A DNA stretch of 20,001 bases from CAZYSK01 sp964649415. GTDB lineage: Bacteria; Chloroflexota; Anaerolineae; B4-G1. Position numbers and translations under genes: made by a program. Numbering within the stretch: the stretch's first letter is position 1; each line of letters begins with the position of its first letter. The stretch is taken from the NCBI GenBank assembly GCA_964649415.1, contig CAZYSK010000097.1, positions 1 through 20,001 on the forward strand. The letters run 5' to 3'. Shown piece by piece: positions 1-7,738 of this stretch. Under the pieces are notes generated by a model. The model ran no database searches. It worked only from the letters and a program-made list of their open reading frames with translations, and was not told the origin of the DNA.

Positions 1-62
1 GTGTTTTCCACAAGCTGACCAGTCTTTCCCCGAGCGAGTTCAGAGAACGGCCCAAACCCTGA
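1..62 (+). CDS. 3' end of a second AraC-type regulator (partial)
   Basis: These bases encode the last 20 residues and stop codon of an AraC-family DNA-binding domain (VFHKLTSLSPSEFRERPKP, then TGA at 60-62). The sequence matches the end of the complete regulator at 3871-3932 at 61 of 62 bases; the one difference changes Asn to Lys in the penultimate residue. The segment fits the second helix-turn-helix and C-terminal arm of AraC proteins. The gene body lies outside the window, so its full architecture is unknown. It is probably a paralogue, or a duplicated end, of the regulator at 285-3932. A contig-edge assembly artefact is possible, but the mismatch argues mildly against one. Confidence 0.75.
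   Translation, partial: VFHKLTSLSPSEFRERPKP
1..62 (+). repeat. 62-bp near-perfect direct repeat, copy 1
   Basis: This copy is identical to 3871-3932 except at position 56 (A here, T at 3926). The match ends exactly at the stop codon, and the flanking sequences are unrelated. Confidence 0.9.
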
Positions 63-284
63 TGGCAGCGGAAACTTATACGAAGGCTTCCGTTTTGCGG
101 CATCAATGTCATTGTAACAGCCGTCGGTGGTGAGAACTCACCATCCGGGGCCGAACGCTTTGAACGGGATGTGCTGACGCTCAATCCTTCAATCATTACC
201 ATCGACTACGGTGTGAACGACCGGGTCTGCGGTCTCGAAAAGCCCGGTATTTCTCAATCGTTCGTTGATTGCACGACGCTAGAC
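63..284 (+). pseudogene. SGNH/GDSL-hydrolase fragment, headless and tailless
   Basis: Directly after the stop at 60-62 the frame stays open and reads like the N-terminal half of an SGNH hydrolase. A region of the form RLPFCGINVIVTAVGGEN is followed by AERFERDVLTLNPSIITIDYG and the block III motif GVND (210-221), then DR..GLEK. Families with this signature are esterases acting on acylated sugars or lipids. The block I GDS serine and block V Asp-His are absent, there is no start codon of its own, and similarity fades after about position 240. The fragment is in frame with the regulator that follows, so gene callers will tend to extend the regulator to the GTG at 171. I read it as a gene remnant left by rearrangement, not as a regulator domain. 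Confidence 0.65.
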
Positions 285-3200
285 ATGATCGAACCAGATA
301 ACAACAAGCCCATCAGATCGCCCATCGGGGGGTGCCCCACGATTGGCTTTCTCACCGCGTCTCGCGATCAGTTCTTCCACCTGATGTGGTGCGGCATCGC
401 CGACGTGGCCCGGGAACAAAACGTCAACGCCATCAGCTTTGTTGGCCAGTACGTGCGCGACCCTGAGGGCTTCAAAGCCCAGGCCAACATCCTCTACGAC
501 CTGGTAGACGCAGAGCGTTTGGATGGACTGGTCATCTGGAGCCTTGTGTGCAATTTGCTTGACCCTGACGAGAACCGGCAGTTTTATGAGCGCTACCGCT
601 CCCTGCCGATGGTCAGCATAGCGCGGCCAATGGAAGGAGTGACCAATATACTGGCCGATAACTACGGCGGTATGCGCGAAGCGATTGTACACCTGATTGA
701 GGTCCACGGCTGCCGCCGCATTGCCTATGTCAAGGGGCTGCCCAATTTCCAGGAGCATGACGACCGGTATCAGGCCTATGTTGATGTGCTGGCCGAGTAT
801 GGTCTGCCGTTTGACCCGGCGCGGGTGGCGGTGCCCCGCGACACAGCGGAAATGGAGCAACCCGATTGGGGGCAGGTGGCTTTGCGCCGGTTGCTCGACG
901 AACAGAAGGCGGATTTTGACGCTCTGGTGACCAATGATGATCGCTTTGCCCACGGGTTGTTGCCGGAATTGCAGGCGCGGGGCGTTCGGGTGCCGGACGA
1001 TATAGCTTTGGTCAGCTTTGACGATACGGAGGGGAGTGATTGCCTGACCCCGCCGCTGACCACCGTACCGTTCCCGATGTATGAGTTGGGCCGGCAGGCG
1101 GCTGAGACGCTGTTGGCTCAACTGGAAGGCCAGAAAGTGCTCGAACAGGTACAAGTCCCCGCCCGGTTGGTTGTGCGCCAGTCGTGTGGGTGTCTGGATC
1201 CCAAAGTGACGCAAGTGGTCGCCGGGCCGGTGGAAAGAACAAAGACAGCAGAGCCGTTGGAGGTCAGCCTGGCGGGGCAGCGGGAAAGCATCGTGGCCGA
1301 GATGATCCGGGCAGCGGAGAACGCTGCGGTCGGGGTCACTCCCGGCTGGGCAGGACAACTATTGGACGGGCTTGTCGCTGCCCTGACCACCCCCGAGGCC
1401 GGGAAGGCATCGGCCCGCTTTCTGTCAACCCTGGATGAAATCTTGCGCCGGCTGCTAGCAGCCGGGGGCGACATCGAGGTGTGGCCGCAGGTGCTGTCGG
1501 CCCTGCGCCGGCAACTCCTGCCCTATCTCAGTGTCGACGAAGCCGGGACGTCGTCTCGATGTCGGGCTGAGGATCTGTGGCTACAGGCTCAGATGATGAT
1601 TGGCGAGGTCCGACAGCGGGCGCAGGCGTATCGAGACCTGCGGGCTGAACGACGAAGGCGCATTCTGAACGAGATCGGCATAGCCCTGGCCACCAACTAT
1701 GACCTAGACGACCTGGCGGATATTTTGGCCCGGGAGTTGCCCCGTCTGGGCATTTCGCGGGGGTATCTGTCTCTATACGAGAATCCGCAGCCCTATCGGT
1801 ATCCCCAGCCCGCCCCGGAATATTCGCGGTTGGTGCTGGCCTATGACCAGGAGAACCCGGCAGGTTCGTCGCGGGTTGAGTTGGAAGCGGGCGGGCGGCG
1901 TTTCCCTTCCCGGCAACTGGTGCCGCCGGAAATCCTACCGCAGCAAGGGCCATACAACTTGATGGTTCAGGCGCTCTATTTCCAAAATGAACAGATAGGC
2001 TTTGCCGTATTTGACCCGGGGCCGGACGACGGAGAGATCTATGCGCTCCTGCGCGCCCAGATCAGCAGTGCGCTCAAAGGCGCTTCGTTGCTTCGGGAAG
2101 CGCAACAAGCCCGGCAGGCGGCAGAAAAAGCCGATCGGATCAAGACGCGCCTGCTGGCCAACGTCAGTCACGAATTGCGCACCCCGTTGAACATTATTCT
2201 GGGTTATTCCCGCGACGCGATGGGGACGCCCAATCCGTATGGCATGGCGCCGCCTCAAGCACTGTTGGATGACCTTGAACATATTCACAGTTGCGCCGAG
2301 CACCAACTGCGCGTTGTCAACGATCTACTCGACCTCTCGCGCGCCGAGATAGACGAATTGGATCTCTATCTGGAACTGCTTGACCCGCGCCCGTTGCTGC
2401 AAGATGCCTTTGACAGCATTGCCCATTCAGTGACCGAGCCGGCCGTGACCTGGCAGTTGCAATTGCCCGATCGCTTGCCGTTGGTCCAGGCTGACCCCGT
2501 GCGGCTACGCCAGGTTCTGCTCAACCTGCTCAGCAACGCACGCAAGTTCACGGATCACGGAGAGGTTGTCCTTGGCGCTCAAGTCGAACCGCCGCACCTG
2601 CACCTGTGGGTTCAGGATACGGGCGAAGGCATATCGCCCGACATGCAAGAGCGCATCTTTGAACCGTTTGTGACGGCGGAACACGCGAGTCGAAGACTGG
2701 AGGGGATTGGCCTGGGCTTGTCCATTACGCGCCGTCTGGTTGCACTGCACCGTGGTTCGATGAAGCTGGAGAGCCGGCCCGGGCGCGGTAGCACGTTTCA
2801 CGTTTACCTGCCCTTGCCCAACCTGGCCGACAAGACAGCGCCTGTCACCGAACCGACCCAACCCGTGTTGCTGTCGATCACAGCTACAGATCAGCCCAAT
2901 GCCGAGATCGTCGAATTGGGCCGGCGCCAGGGGCTTGTCATTCAAAGGCTGCAAGCCGGCGATGACCTGGATGCCGTGCTATGCACTGTTCAGCCGGCTG
3001 CCCTGGCGTGGGATTTGGCAGGAGCCGGTTCAGACGATTGGGCGATGGTGCGCCGGATACGCAATCATCCCCGCTTGAGCCAGTTGCCGTTCATCCTGTA
3101 CGGACAAGGCGAGCCAGCCAGGCGCTCAATAGGGCTGACCGGCGTGGTCGTCAAGCCCATCAGCGCCCCCACCCTGTTGGACGCGATCAATGCCTTATGC

Positions 3201-3932
3201 CCCCAAGAGCTGACTGGCCCCATCCTGATTGTGGACGACGACCCCGTTGCGCGGCAGGCGCACCGGGATGTGATCGCGCAAGGGCTGCCGGGCTATCCCG
3301 TCTGCGCCGCGAATGACGGCGCGGCGGCGGTGGCGGCTATGGCCGGCCAGACCCCCAGCCTGGTCTTGCTGGACTTGATGATGCCGGAGATGGATGGCTT
3401 TGACGTACTCGATCGCATGCGGGCTGATCCGCGCACCCGTGCTGTGCCCGTCGTCATTCTCACCAGCAAAGTGCTCAATCTCGATGACATCAAACGTATC
3501 GAGCAGCACACGCGCGTCGTCGTGCACAGCAAAGGCGTCCCGGTCGATGCCGAGATCGTTGCCACGTTACATCGTTCCGTGTTTGGCGCCGAATCGCTGC
3601 CGCCGCAAACCAGCGCGCTGGTCAAACGCGCCGTCGCCTATATGCACCAGAACTATACTCGCCCTCTGGCGCGGTGGGAGATCGCTGAGGCGATTGGTGT
3701 GAGCGAAAACTATCTCAGCCACCTGTTCAAGCGGGAACTGGGTCTCTCCCCATGGGATTACCTGAACCGCTTTCGCGTCCGTCAGGCGAAAGAACTGCTC
3801 CGCCGCACCGGCGGTAGCGTCAAGCGTATTGCCGGCCAGGTCGGATTCAAAGACCCGAAATACTTTAGCCGTGTTTTCCACAAGCTGACCAGTCTTTCCC
3901 CGAGCGAGTTCAGAGAACGGCCCAATCCCTGA
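285..3932 (+). CDS. Hybrid sensor kinase / receiver / AraC regulator with LacI-type sensor
   Basis: A 1215-residue cytosolic regulator with no signal peptide or membrane segment. From the ATG at 285 the order is: periplasmic-binding-like sensor of the LacI type (about 17-305; begins CPTIGFLTAS, later VPDDIALVSFDD), helical linker, GAF-like domain (about 455-600), HisKA with H629 in NVSHELRTP, HATPase with N751 and the DTGEGI (D778) and GLGLSI motifs, a degenerate receiver (about 860-965; lacks the N-terminal acidic pair but keeps an Asp near 910 and a VKP Lys), a canonical receiver (VDDD near 984, phospho-acceptor D1030, K1062), and an AraC domain (about 1107-1212). It likely senses a sugar and activates the adjacent genes. 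The ATG at 285 is preferred over the in-frame GTG at 171 because the upstream codons encode an SGNH hydrolase piece. No clear ribosome site is seen at 285. The domain calls are firm; the ligand is unknown. Confidence 0.88.
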   Translation: MIEPDNNKPIRSPIGGCPTIGFLTASRDQFFHLMWCGIADVAREQNVNAISFVGQYVRDPEGFKAQANILYDLVDAERLDGLVIWSLVCNLLDPDENRQFYERYRSLPMVSIARPMEGVTNILADNYGGMREAIVHLIEVHGCRRIAYVKGLPNFQEHDDRYQAYVDVLAEYGLPFDPARVAVPRDTAEMEQPDWGQVALRRLLDEQKADFDALVTNDDRFAHGLLPELQARGVRVPDDIALVSFDDTEGSDCLTPPLTTVPFPMYELGRQAAETLLAQLEGQKVLEQVQVPARLVVRQSCGCLDPKVTQVVAGPVERTKTAEPLEVSLAGQRESIVAEMIRAAENAAVGVTPGWAGQLLDGLVAALTTPEAGKASARFLSTLDEILRRLLAAGGDIEVWPQVLSALRRQLLPYLSVDEAGTSSRCRAEDLWLQAQMMIGEVRQRAQAYRDLRAERRRRILNEIGIALATNYDLDDLADILARELPRLGISRGYLSLYENPQPYRYPQPAPEYSRLVLAYDQENPAGSSRVELEAGGRRFPSRQLVPPEILPQQGPYNLMVQALYFQNEQIGFAVFDPGPDDGEIYALLRAQISSALKGASLLREAQQARQAAEKADRIKTRLLANVSHELRTPLNIILGYSRDAMGTPNPYGMAPPQALLDDLEHIHSCAEHQLRVVNDLLDLSRAEIDELDLYLELLDPRPLLQDAFDSIAHSVTEPAVTWQLQLPDRLPLVQADPVRLRQVLLNLLSNARKFTDHGEVVLGAQVEPPHLHLWVQDTGEGISPDMQERIFEPFVTAEHASRRLEGIGLGLSITRRLVALHRGSMKLESRPGRGSTFHVYLPLPNLADKTAPVTEPTQPVLLSITATDQPNAEIVELGRRQGLVIQRLQAGDDLDAVLCTVQPAALAWDLAGAGSDDWAMVRRIRNHPRLSQLPFILYGQGEPARRSIGLTGVVVKPISAPTLLDAINALCPQELTGPILIVDDDPVARQAHRDVIAQGLPGYPVCAANDGAAAVAAMAGQTPSLVLLDLMMPEMDGFDVLDRMRADPRTRAVPVVILTSKVLNLDDIKRIEQHTRVVVHSKGVPVDAEIVATLHRSVFGAESLPPQTSALVKRAVAYMHQNYTRPLARWEIAEAIGVSENYLSHLFKRELGLSPWDYLNRFRVRQAKELLRRTGGSVKRIAGQVGFKDPKYFSRVFHKLTSLSPSEFRERPNP
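3871..3932 (+). repeat. 62-bp near-perfect direct repeat, copy 2
   Basis: This is the 3' end of the complete regulator gene. It pairs with 1-62 with one mismatch, which marks a recent duplication, a gene-conversion tract or recombination between regulator paralogues. Confidence 0.9.
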
Positions 3933-3947
3933 ATGTCTCTGCTTTTT

Positions 3948-3991
3948 GTCCACCCTTTGTGTTCCCCAGTCCACCCCCAATACGATATACT
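3948..3991 (+). promoter_or_regulatory. Candidate activator-dependent promoter of the GH105 gene
   Basis: Two copies of GTCCACCC (3948-3955 and 3969-3976) start 21 bp apart, two helical turns. A good -10 hexamer TATACT follows at 3986-3991 with no recognisable -35. Direct repeats at two turns overlapping the -35 position are typical of AraC-family activator sites, and an AraC-type gene ends 15 bp upstream. The assignment is inferred and not tested against other promoters. Confidence 0.4.
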
Positions 3992-4075
3992 AGACTTGCG
4001 TCAGTAGCCGGTCGGCTCGATACCCATTTGTGGCCAGCAGTGAGGCCATATCCAAACTGGAGAGAAACAACACAG

Positions 4076-5254
4076 ATGAGTGTCACAATGTCCGTTTCCG
4101 TAGAGGGAACGACTGATTCTGGCCAGTTGAGCGATCAGAAAGAGCAGGAGCCGGGCGTTGATTCATGGTCAGTTCGCATGGCAGACTCTTGCATGAAGAG
4201 GCGCCCCATCTTGGCCGACGGCTGGAGCTATGAGTCAGGAGTGGTACTCAAAGGGATTGAGCAAGTCTGGCTTGACACGGGCAACGAAGAGTACCTGGAG
4301 TACATCCGGCGCAACATTGCGCAGTTCGTGGAGCCAGACGGCAACATTCGCACGTACCACTTGCAGGACTACAACCTCGACCAAATCAATACCGGCAAAC
4401 TCTGTTTCCGTTTGTATCAGGAGACGGGCGACGAGCGATACCGGCAAGCCCTCCACCTGCTGATGACACAACTCAAGTCACAACCCCGAACGAGTGAGGG
4501 AGGCTTTTGGCACAAGAAGATCTATCCTTACCAGATGTGGCTTGACGGCATCTATATGGCCTCCCCGTTCTACGCCCAGTACGCCGATCGTTTTGATGAA
4601 CCCGGCGGATTTGACGATGCGGCTCATCAAATCCTGCTGATCGCACGGCATACCCGCGATCACAAGACCGGTTTGTACTATCACGCTTGGGACGAGAGCA
4701 AAATGCAAAAATGGGCCAATCCCCAGACAGGTTGTTCACCGCATTTCTGGGGGAGAGCCATGGGCTGGTACGCCATGGCGATTGTGGACGTCTTGGATTT
4801 CCTGCCACCATCACACCAGGCCAGAAACAGGATCGTGACCATCTTTGAAAGAATGATCCATGCGTTGGTGCTCGTTCAGGACACAGACACAGGTCTGTGG
4901 TATCAGGTACTGGATCGAGGCAGTTGCGAGGGGAACTATACCGAAGCCTCGGCCTCTTGCATGTTCGTCTATGCCATGGCAAAAGGGATCAGAAAGGGCT
5001 ACCTCGACCCCACGTACTTGGAGGCGGCCCAAAGAGGATACGCTGGCATCATTGAGCACCTGATTGAGGTAGATGAACACGGGCAGGTGAACCTGACGAG
5101 GATCTGCGCTGTCGCAGGTTTGGGCGGAGAGCAACAGCGCGATGGCTCGTATGAATACTATATCGGTGAACCCGTGAAGGCCAACGATCACAAGGGGGTG
5201 GGAGCTTTTCTCCTGACCGGCGCGGAGATGGAGAGACTCAGCAAGCCGGCGTGA
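4076..5254 (+). CDS. GH105 unsaturated rhamnogalacturonyl hydrolase
   Basis: A 392-residue (alpha/alpha)6-barrel glycoside hydrolase of the YteR/RhiN type. Such enzymes remove the 4,5-unsaturated galacturonosyl residue from lyase-generated pectin oligosaccharides. Visible family signatures are the N-terminal GWSYESGVVLKGIE stretch, YNLDQINTGKL, MWLDGIYMASPFYA (D157 at the position of the catalytic Asp), GCSPHFWGRAMGWYAMA, and the C-terminal YEYYIGEPVKANDHKGVGAFL. The ATG at 4076 is chosen because GGAGAG sits at 4059-4064; the frame is open further upstream, but those codons have no family similarity. No signal peptide is present, so it acts in the cytoplasm on imported oligosaccharides. It lies 143 bp after the regulator and before an ABC importer, which fits a pectin locus. 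Other unsaturated uronides (for example glucuronyl) are possible substrates. Confidence 0.92.
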   Translation: MSVTMSVSVEGTTDSGQLSDQKEQEPGVDSWSVRMADSCMKRRPILADGWSYESGVVLKGIEQVWLDTGNEEYLEYIRRNIAQFVEPDGNIRTYHLQDYNLDQINTGKLCFRLYQETGDERYRQALHLLMTQLKSQPRTSEGGFWHKKIYPYQMWLDGIYMASPFYAQYADRFDEPGGFDDAAHQILLIARHTRDHKTGLYYHAWDESKMQKWANPQTGCSPHFWGRAMGWYAMAIVDVLDFLPPSHQARNRIVTIFERMIHALVLVQDTDTGLWYQVLDRGSCEGNYTEASASCMFVYAMAKGIRKGYLDPTYLEAAQRGYAGIIEHLIEVDEHGQVNLTRICAVAGLGGEQQRDGSYEYYIGEPVKANDHKGVGAFLLTGAEMERLSKPA

Positions 5255-5344
5255 GCCCAATCCTACTGCAATCCGAGACCGAGGTCATCCAACTGCACCC
5301 ACAACCATACAAGATCGGATGACTGTGAACATGAGGTGTCGTCT

Positions 5345-5363
5345 CAAAGAACTTCTGGTTCAA
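5345..5363 (+). promoter_or_regulatory. Operator-like element, copy 1
   Basis: CAAAGAACTT at 5345-5354 recurs exactly at 5461-5470. Here it forms part of a GAAC-N5-GTTC dyad (about 5349-5361). It lies in the 258-bp gap ahead of the ABC importer. This is suggestive only. Confidence 0.25.
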
Positions 5364-5457
5364 GAAGGAGAAGGAAAACGTATACTTGAATGCAATCCAT
5401 AGTGGTAGATGGAACTATGGCTGACGTAGAAATGGAGGTGACCATGACCTGATCCTG

Positions 5458-5486
5458 TTGCAAAGAACTTGGCAAGTTGCGATACT
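5458..5486 (+). promoter_or_regulatory. Candidate promoter with embedded palindrome, ABC importer operon
   Basis: TTGCAA (5458-5463) and GATACT (5481-5486) are separated by exactly 17 bp, each matching four of six consensus bases. The palindrome AACTT-GGC-AAGTT (5466-5478) fills the spacer and would suit an operator. The start codon of the binding protein is 27 bp downstream. Nothing else is evident in the 5255-5512 gap except the element at 5345 and a TATACT at about 5380. Confidence 0.4.
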
Positions 5487-5512
5487 CACACATATGCGTA
5501 AGGAGAAGAACA

Positions 5513-7654
5513 GTGAAAAGGCAAAAACCATTTCTGCTGGTGTTGTTGATCGGTTTAGTGCTAATCTCTGCTGCTTGTGGCGGTCCTGCAGTCGATACCG
5601 CTGCGCTTGATGCGGCTCAGGCCGAAGCTGAAGCAGCCCAAGCTGAACTGGAAGAAGCTTTGGCCGCCCTGGAAGAAGCCGAAGCTGCGGCCGATGCCAG
5701 CGATGAAGAAATCGCGGCCGCCCAGACTGCTGCTGAGGAAGCCAAAGCTGCAGCCGAAGCGGCTGAGGCCGAGGCGGAAGCGGCCAAAGCCGGGGCTGAA
5801 GCGGCTATGGCAGAAGAAGTCGTGATGACAGATGTCGGTACGCCACGACACGAGACACTGATATTCCAGACGTTCGACCGGCAAACTCCAGACCCAGATA
5901 ATCACAATCCAATGCAGGCTTATGCGCGCTGGCGCGGGTTCAGAGAGCTTGCTTGGGGTTGGCTCTACGAGACGGATACCGGAACCGGCGAGTCCTACGG
6001 GGAACTGGCTGCCGAGATGCCTGAAGTGCTCAACGAGGAACACACCAAGTTCAGAATCAAGCTCAAAGAGGGCATCTACTGGAGTGACGGTGTCGAGTTC
6101 ACGGCCGATGACGTGATCTATACGTTCAAGACCAATTTCGAATGTCAAGACCGAGCTACACGCATAGGGTCAGTTATCACTTACTTCAAAGAAGACAGTT
6201 GGAAGAAAATCGACGACTACACCTTCGAAATCGAGACGAATAACCCGGCTTATGACCTCCCACAGAATATAGGTGTTCGCACATGGGGATCGATCTTTGT
6301 GCCGCTGCCCAAGCACGTTTTTGAGCCGCTGGAGCCTGACCATTGCGAGTACAAGAACACCTATCCGGTTACCCTGGGGCCATACGTGGTCAAGGAATTC
6401 GACCCCAACGGGTTCTGGCATTTGTGGGAGCTGCGTGAAGACTGGGAACGTTCGGCGTGGGGTGACTTGGATCAAGACGGCTATATGCCAAAATACGTGC
6501 TCTACAAGGACTATGGTCCGGAGGAAGTACGCTCCCTGTCCTTCGTCCAGAATGCCTATGACGTCGACACCTTCATGAGCCCCGACACGATCAAAGCCGT
6601 TCAGGATCTCAACGAGCACGTCACAACCTTCGCGCCCACTTTGCCGTACCACAACATGGATGATGCCTGTGTCTATGGCATGTTGATCAACCTGCAGAAG
6701 TCCCCCTATGACCTGGAGGAAGTTCGCTGGGCGATGGCCCTGTCGATGGACCTGAAGACAATCGGCATGAACGCCGTAAACGGTGAAATGATCGTCAACC
6801 CGTTGCCGATAGCCGATACCCAGATTCTGCGGCCCATCTACGTCGAACCTCTGGTCCCGTTCCTGGAGGAATTCACCCTGGACGACGGTTACAAACCGTT
6901 TGACGCTAACTTTGGGGCAGATTTGGCCGCTATGCTCGAGGAATCCGGCGTGGACCCGGCGGAACTCCCCGCGGACACCACCGACTTCGGCGTTGGCTGG
7001 TGGAAGTACGATGTCGAAGAAGCTGCTAAGCTGCTGGAGTCGGTCGGCTTTACCAAGAATGCCGACGGCAACTGGCTGTTGCCCAGTGGCGAAGAGTGGG
7101 TTGTGCAGTTGATGATTCCCGGTGACTGGAACAAGGTCATGCAGCGGACCGGCTTCGCGGTGGCCGACAGTTGGCGCGCAGCGGGTATCCAGGTGAACGT
7201 CCAGCAGGTCGAAAGCGCTGAGAATTCTACGGCTCAACGGCAGAATAACCTGCGTGACGTTCAGTACCAGTGGATGAACTGCATCTTCACGCCAGACTGG
7301 CTGGGCGCCTGGCGGGAGATTCAACCCGGCCATATCAAACCGGGTGATTCCGAAGAACGGAATGCCGGCAACCGGTATCAGTGGGATACCCCCACTGTAT
7401 ACGCGTTGGTTGAAGAATCCCTATCACTGGAAACCACTTCAGAGCAGTTCTATGAAAACGGCCGCCTGATCTTGAAGGAATTCATCAATGATATGTCTTA
7501 CATCAATATGATGAACATTCCGACCACCATCCCCACCAACGAATACTACTGGACGGGCTTCCCCAAGGCAGACAACTACTACGCAGTACCATATTCCTGG
7601 TGGAGTTCGGCCAAGGAGATGGTCGCCAACGTTGAACCAACAGGGAATAAGTAG
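5513..7654 (+). CDS. ABC importer substrate-binding lipoprotein, family 5
   Basis: A 713-residue extracellular solute-binding lipoprotein of the oligopeptide/nickel family (SBP_bac_5), a family that also binds oligosaccharides in several thermophiles and Chloroflexota. The GTG at 5513 is chosen because AAGGAG lies at 5500-5505 and it gives a clean lipoprotein signal: KRQK, a hydrophobic stretch, then the lipobox ISAAC with C22. Residues about 26-103 are almost purely Ala/Glu with heptad spacing, predicting a long charged helix or coiled coil between lipid anchor and binding domain. The body shows family-5 features such as LKEGIYWSDGVEFTADDVIYTF and LGPYVVKEFDPNGFWHLW. It is first in a run with two permeases and two ATPases. 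Given the glycosidase neighbours, an oligosaccharide ligand is more likely than a peptide, but this is inference. Confidence 0.9.
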   Translation: MKRQKPFLLVLLIGLVLISAACGGPAVDTAALDAAQAEAEAAQAELEEALAALEEAEAAADASDEEIAAAQTAAEEAKAAAEAAEAEAEAAKAGAEAAMAEEVVMTDVGTPRHETLIFQTFDRQTPDPDNHNPMQAYARWRGFRELAWGWLYETDTGTGESYGELAAEMPEVLNEEHTKFRIKLKEGIYWSDGVEFTADDVIYTFKTNFECQDRATRIGSVITYFKEDSWKKIDDYTFEIETNNPAYDLPQNIGVRTWGSIFVPLPKHVFEPLEPDHCEYKNTYPVTLGPYVVKEFDPNGFWHLWELREDWERSAWGDLDQDGYMPKYVLYKDYGPEEVRSLSFVQNAYDVDTFMSPDTIKAVQDLNEHVTTFAPTLPYHNMDDACVYGMLINLQKSPYDLEEVRWAMALSMDLKTIGMNAVNGEMIVNPLPIADTQILRPIYVEPLVPFLEEFTLDDGYKPFDANFGADLAAMLEESGVDPAELPADTTDFGVGWWKYDVEEAAKLLESVGFTKNADGNWLLPSGEEWVVQLMIPGDWNKVMQRTGFAVADSWRAAGIQVNVQQVESAENSTAQRQNNLRDVQYQWMNCIFTPDWLGAWREIQPGHIKPGDSEERNAGNRYQWDTPTVYALVEESLSLETTSEQFYENGRLILKEFINDMSYINMMNIPTTIPTNEYYWTGFPKADNYYAVPYSWWSSAKEMVANVEPTGNK

Positions 7655-7668
7655 GCATCACATCACAA

Positions 7669-7695
7669 GGGAGCAGACCAAACAGGTCTGCTCCC
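7669..7695 (+). terminator. 11-bp perfect hairpin between binding protein and permease
   Basis: GGGAGCAGACC (7669-7679), loop AAACA, GGTCTGCTCCC (7685-7695), starting 14 bases after the binding-protein stop. The tail TGATTTGTCT has few consecutive T residues, so it may act as a leaky terminator or an mRNA-stabilising stem that keeps binding-protein output above permease output. Confidence 0.65.
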
Positions 7696-7738
7696 TGATT
7701 TGTCTAAGAATAACCACTACTTGAAACCGGAGACGGAT

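Noticed and set aside
279..1358. Long minus-strand open frame opposite the regulator
   Set aside because: It is antisense to the well-supported sensor domain, has no domain signature, and its composition mirrors the codon bias of the + strand gene.
6170..7333. 387-codon minus-strand open frame opposite the family-5 binding protein
   Set aside because: It is fully inside a recognised gene, shows no motif, and has an arrangement typical of shadow frames.
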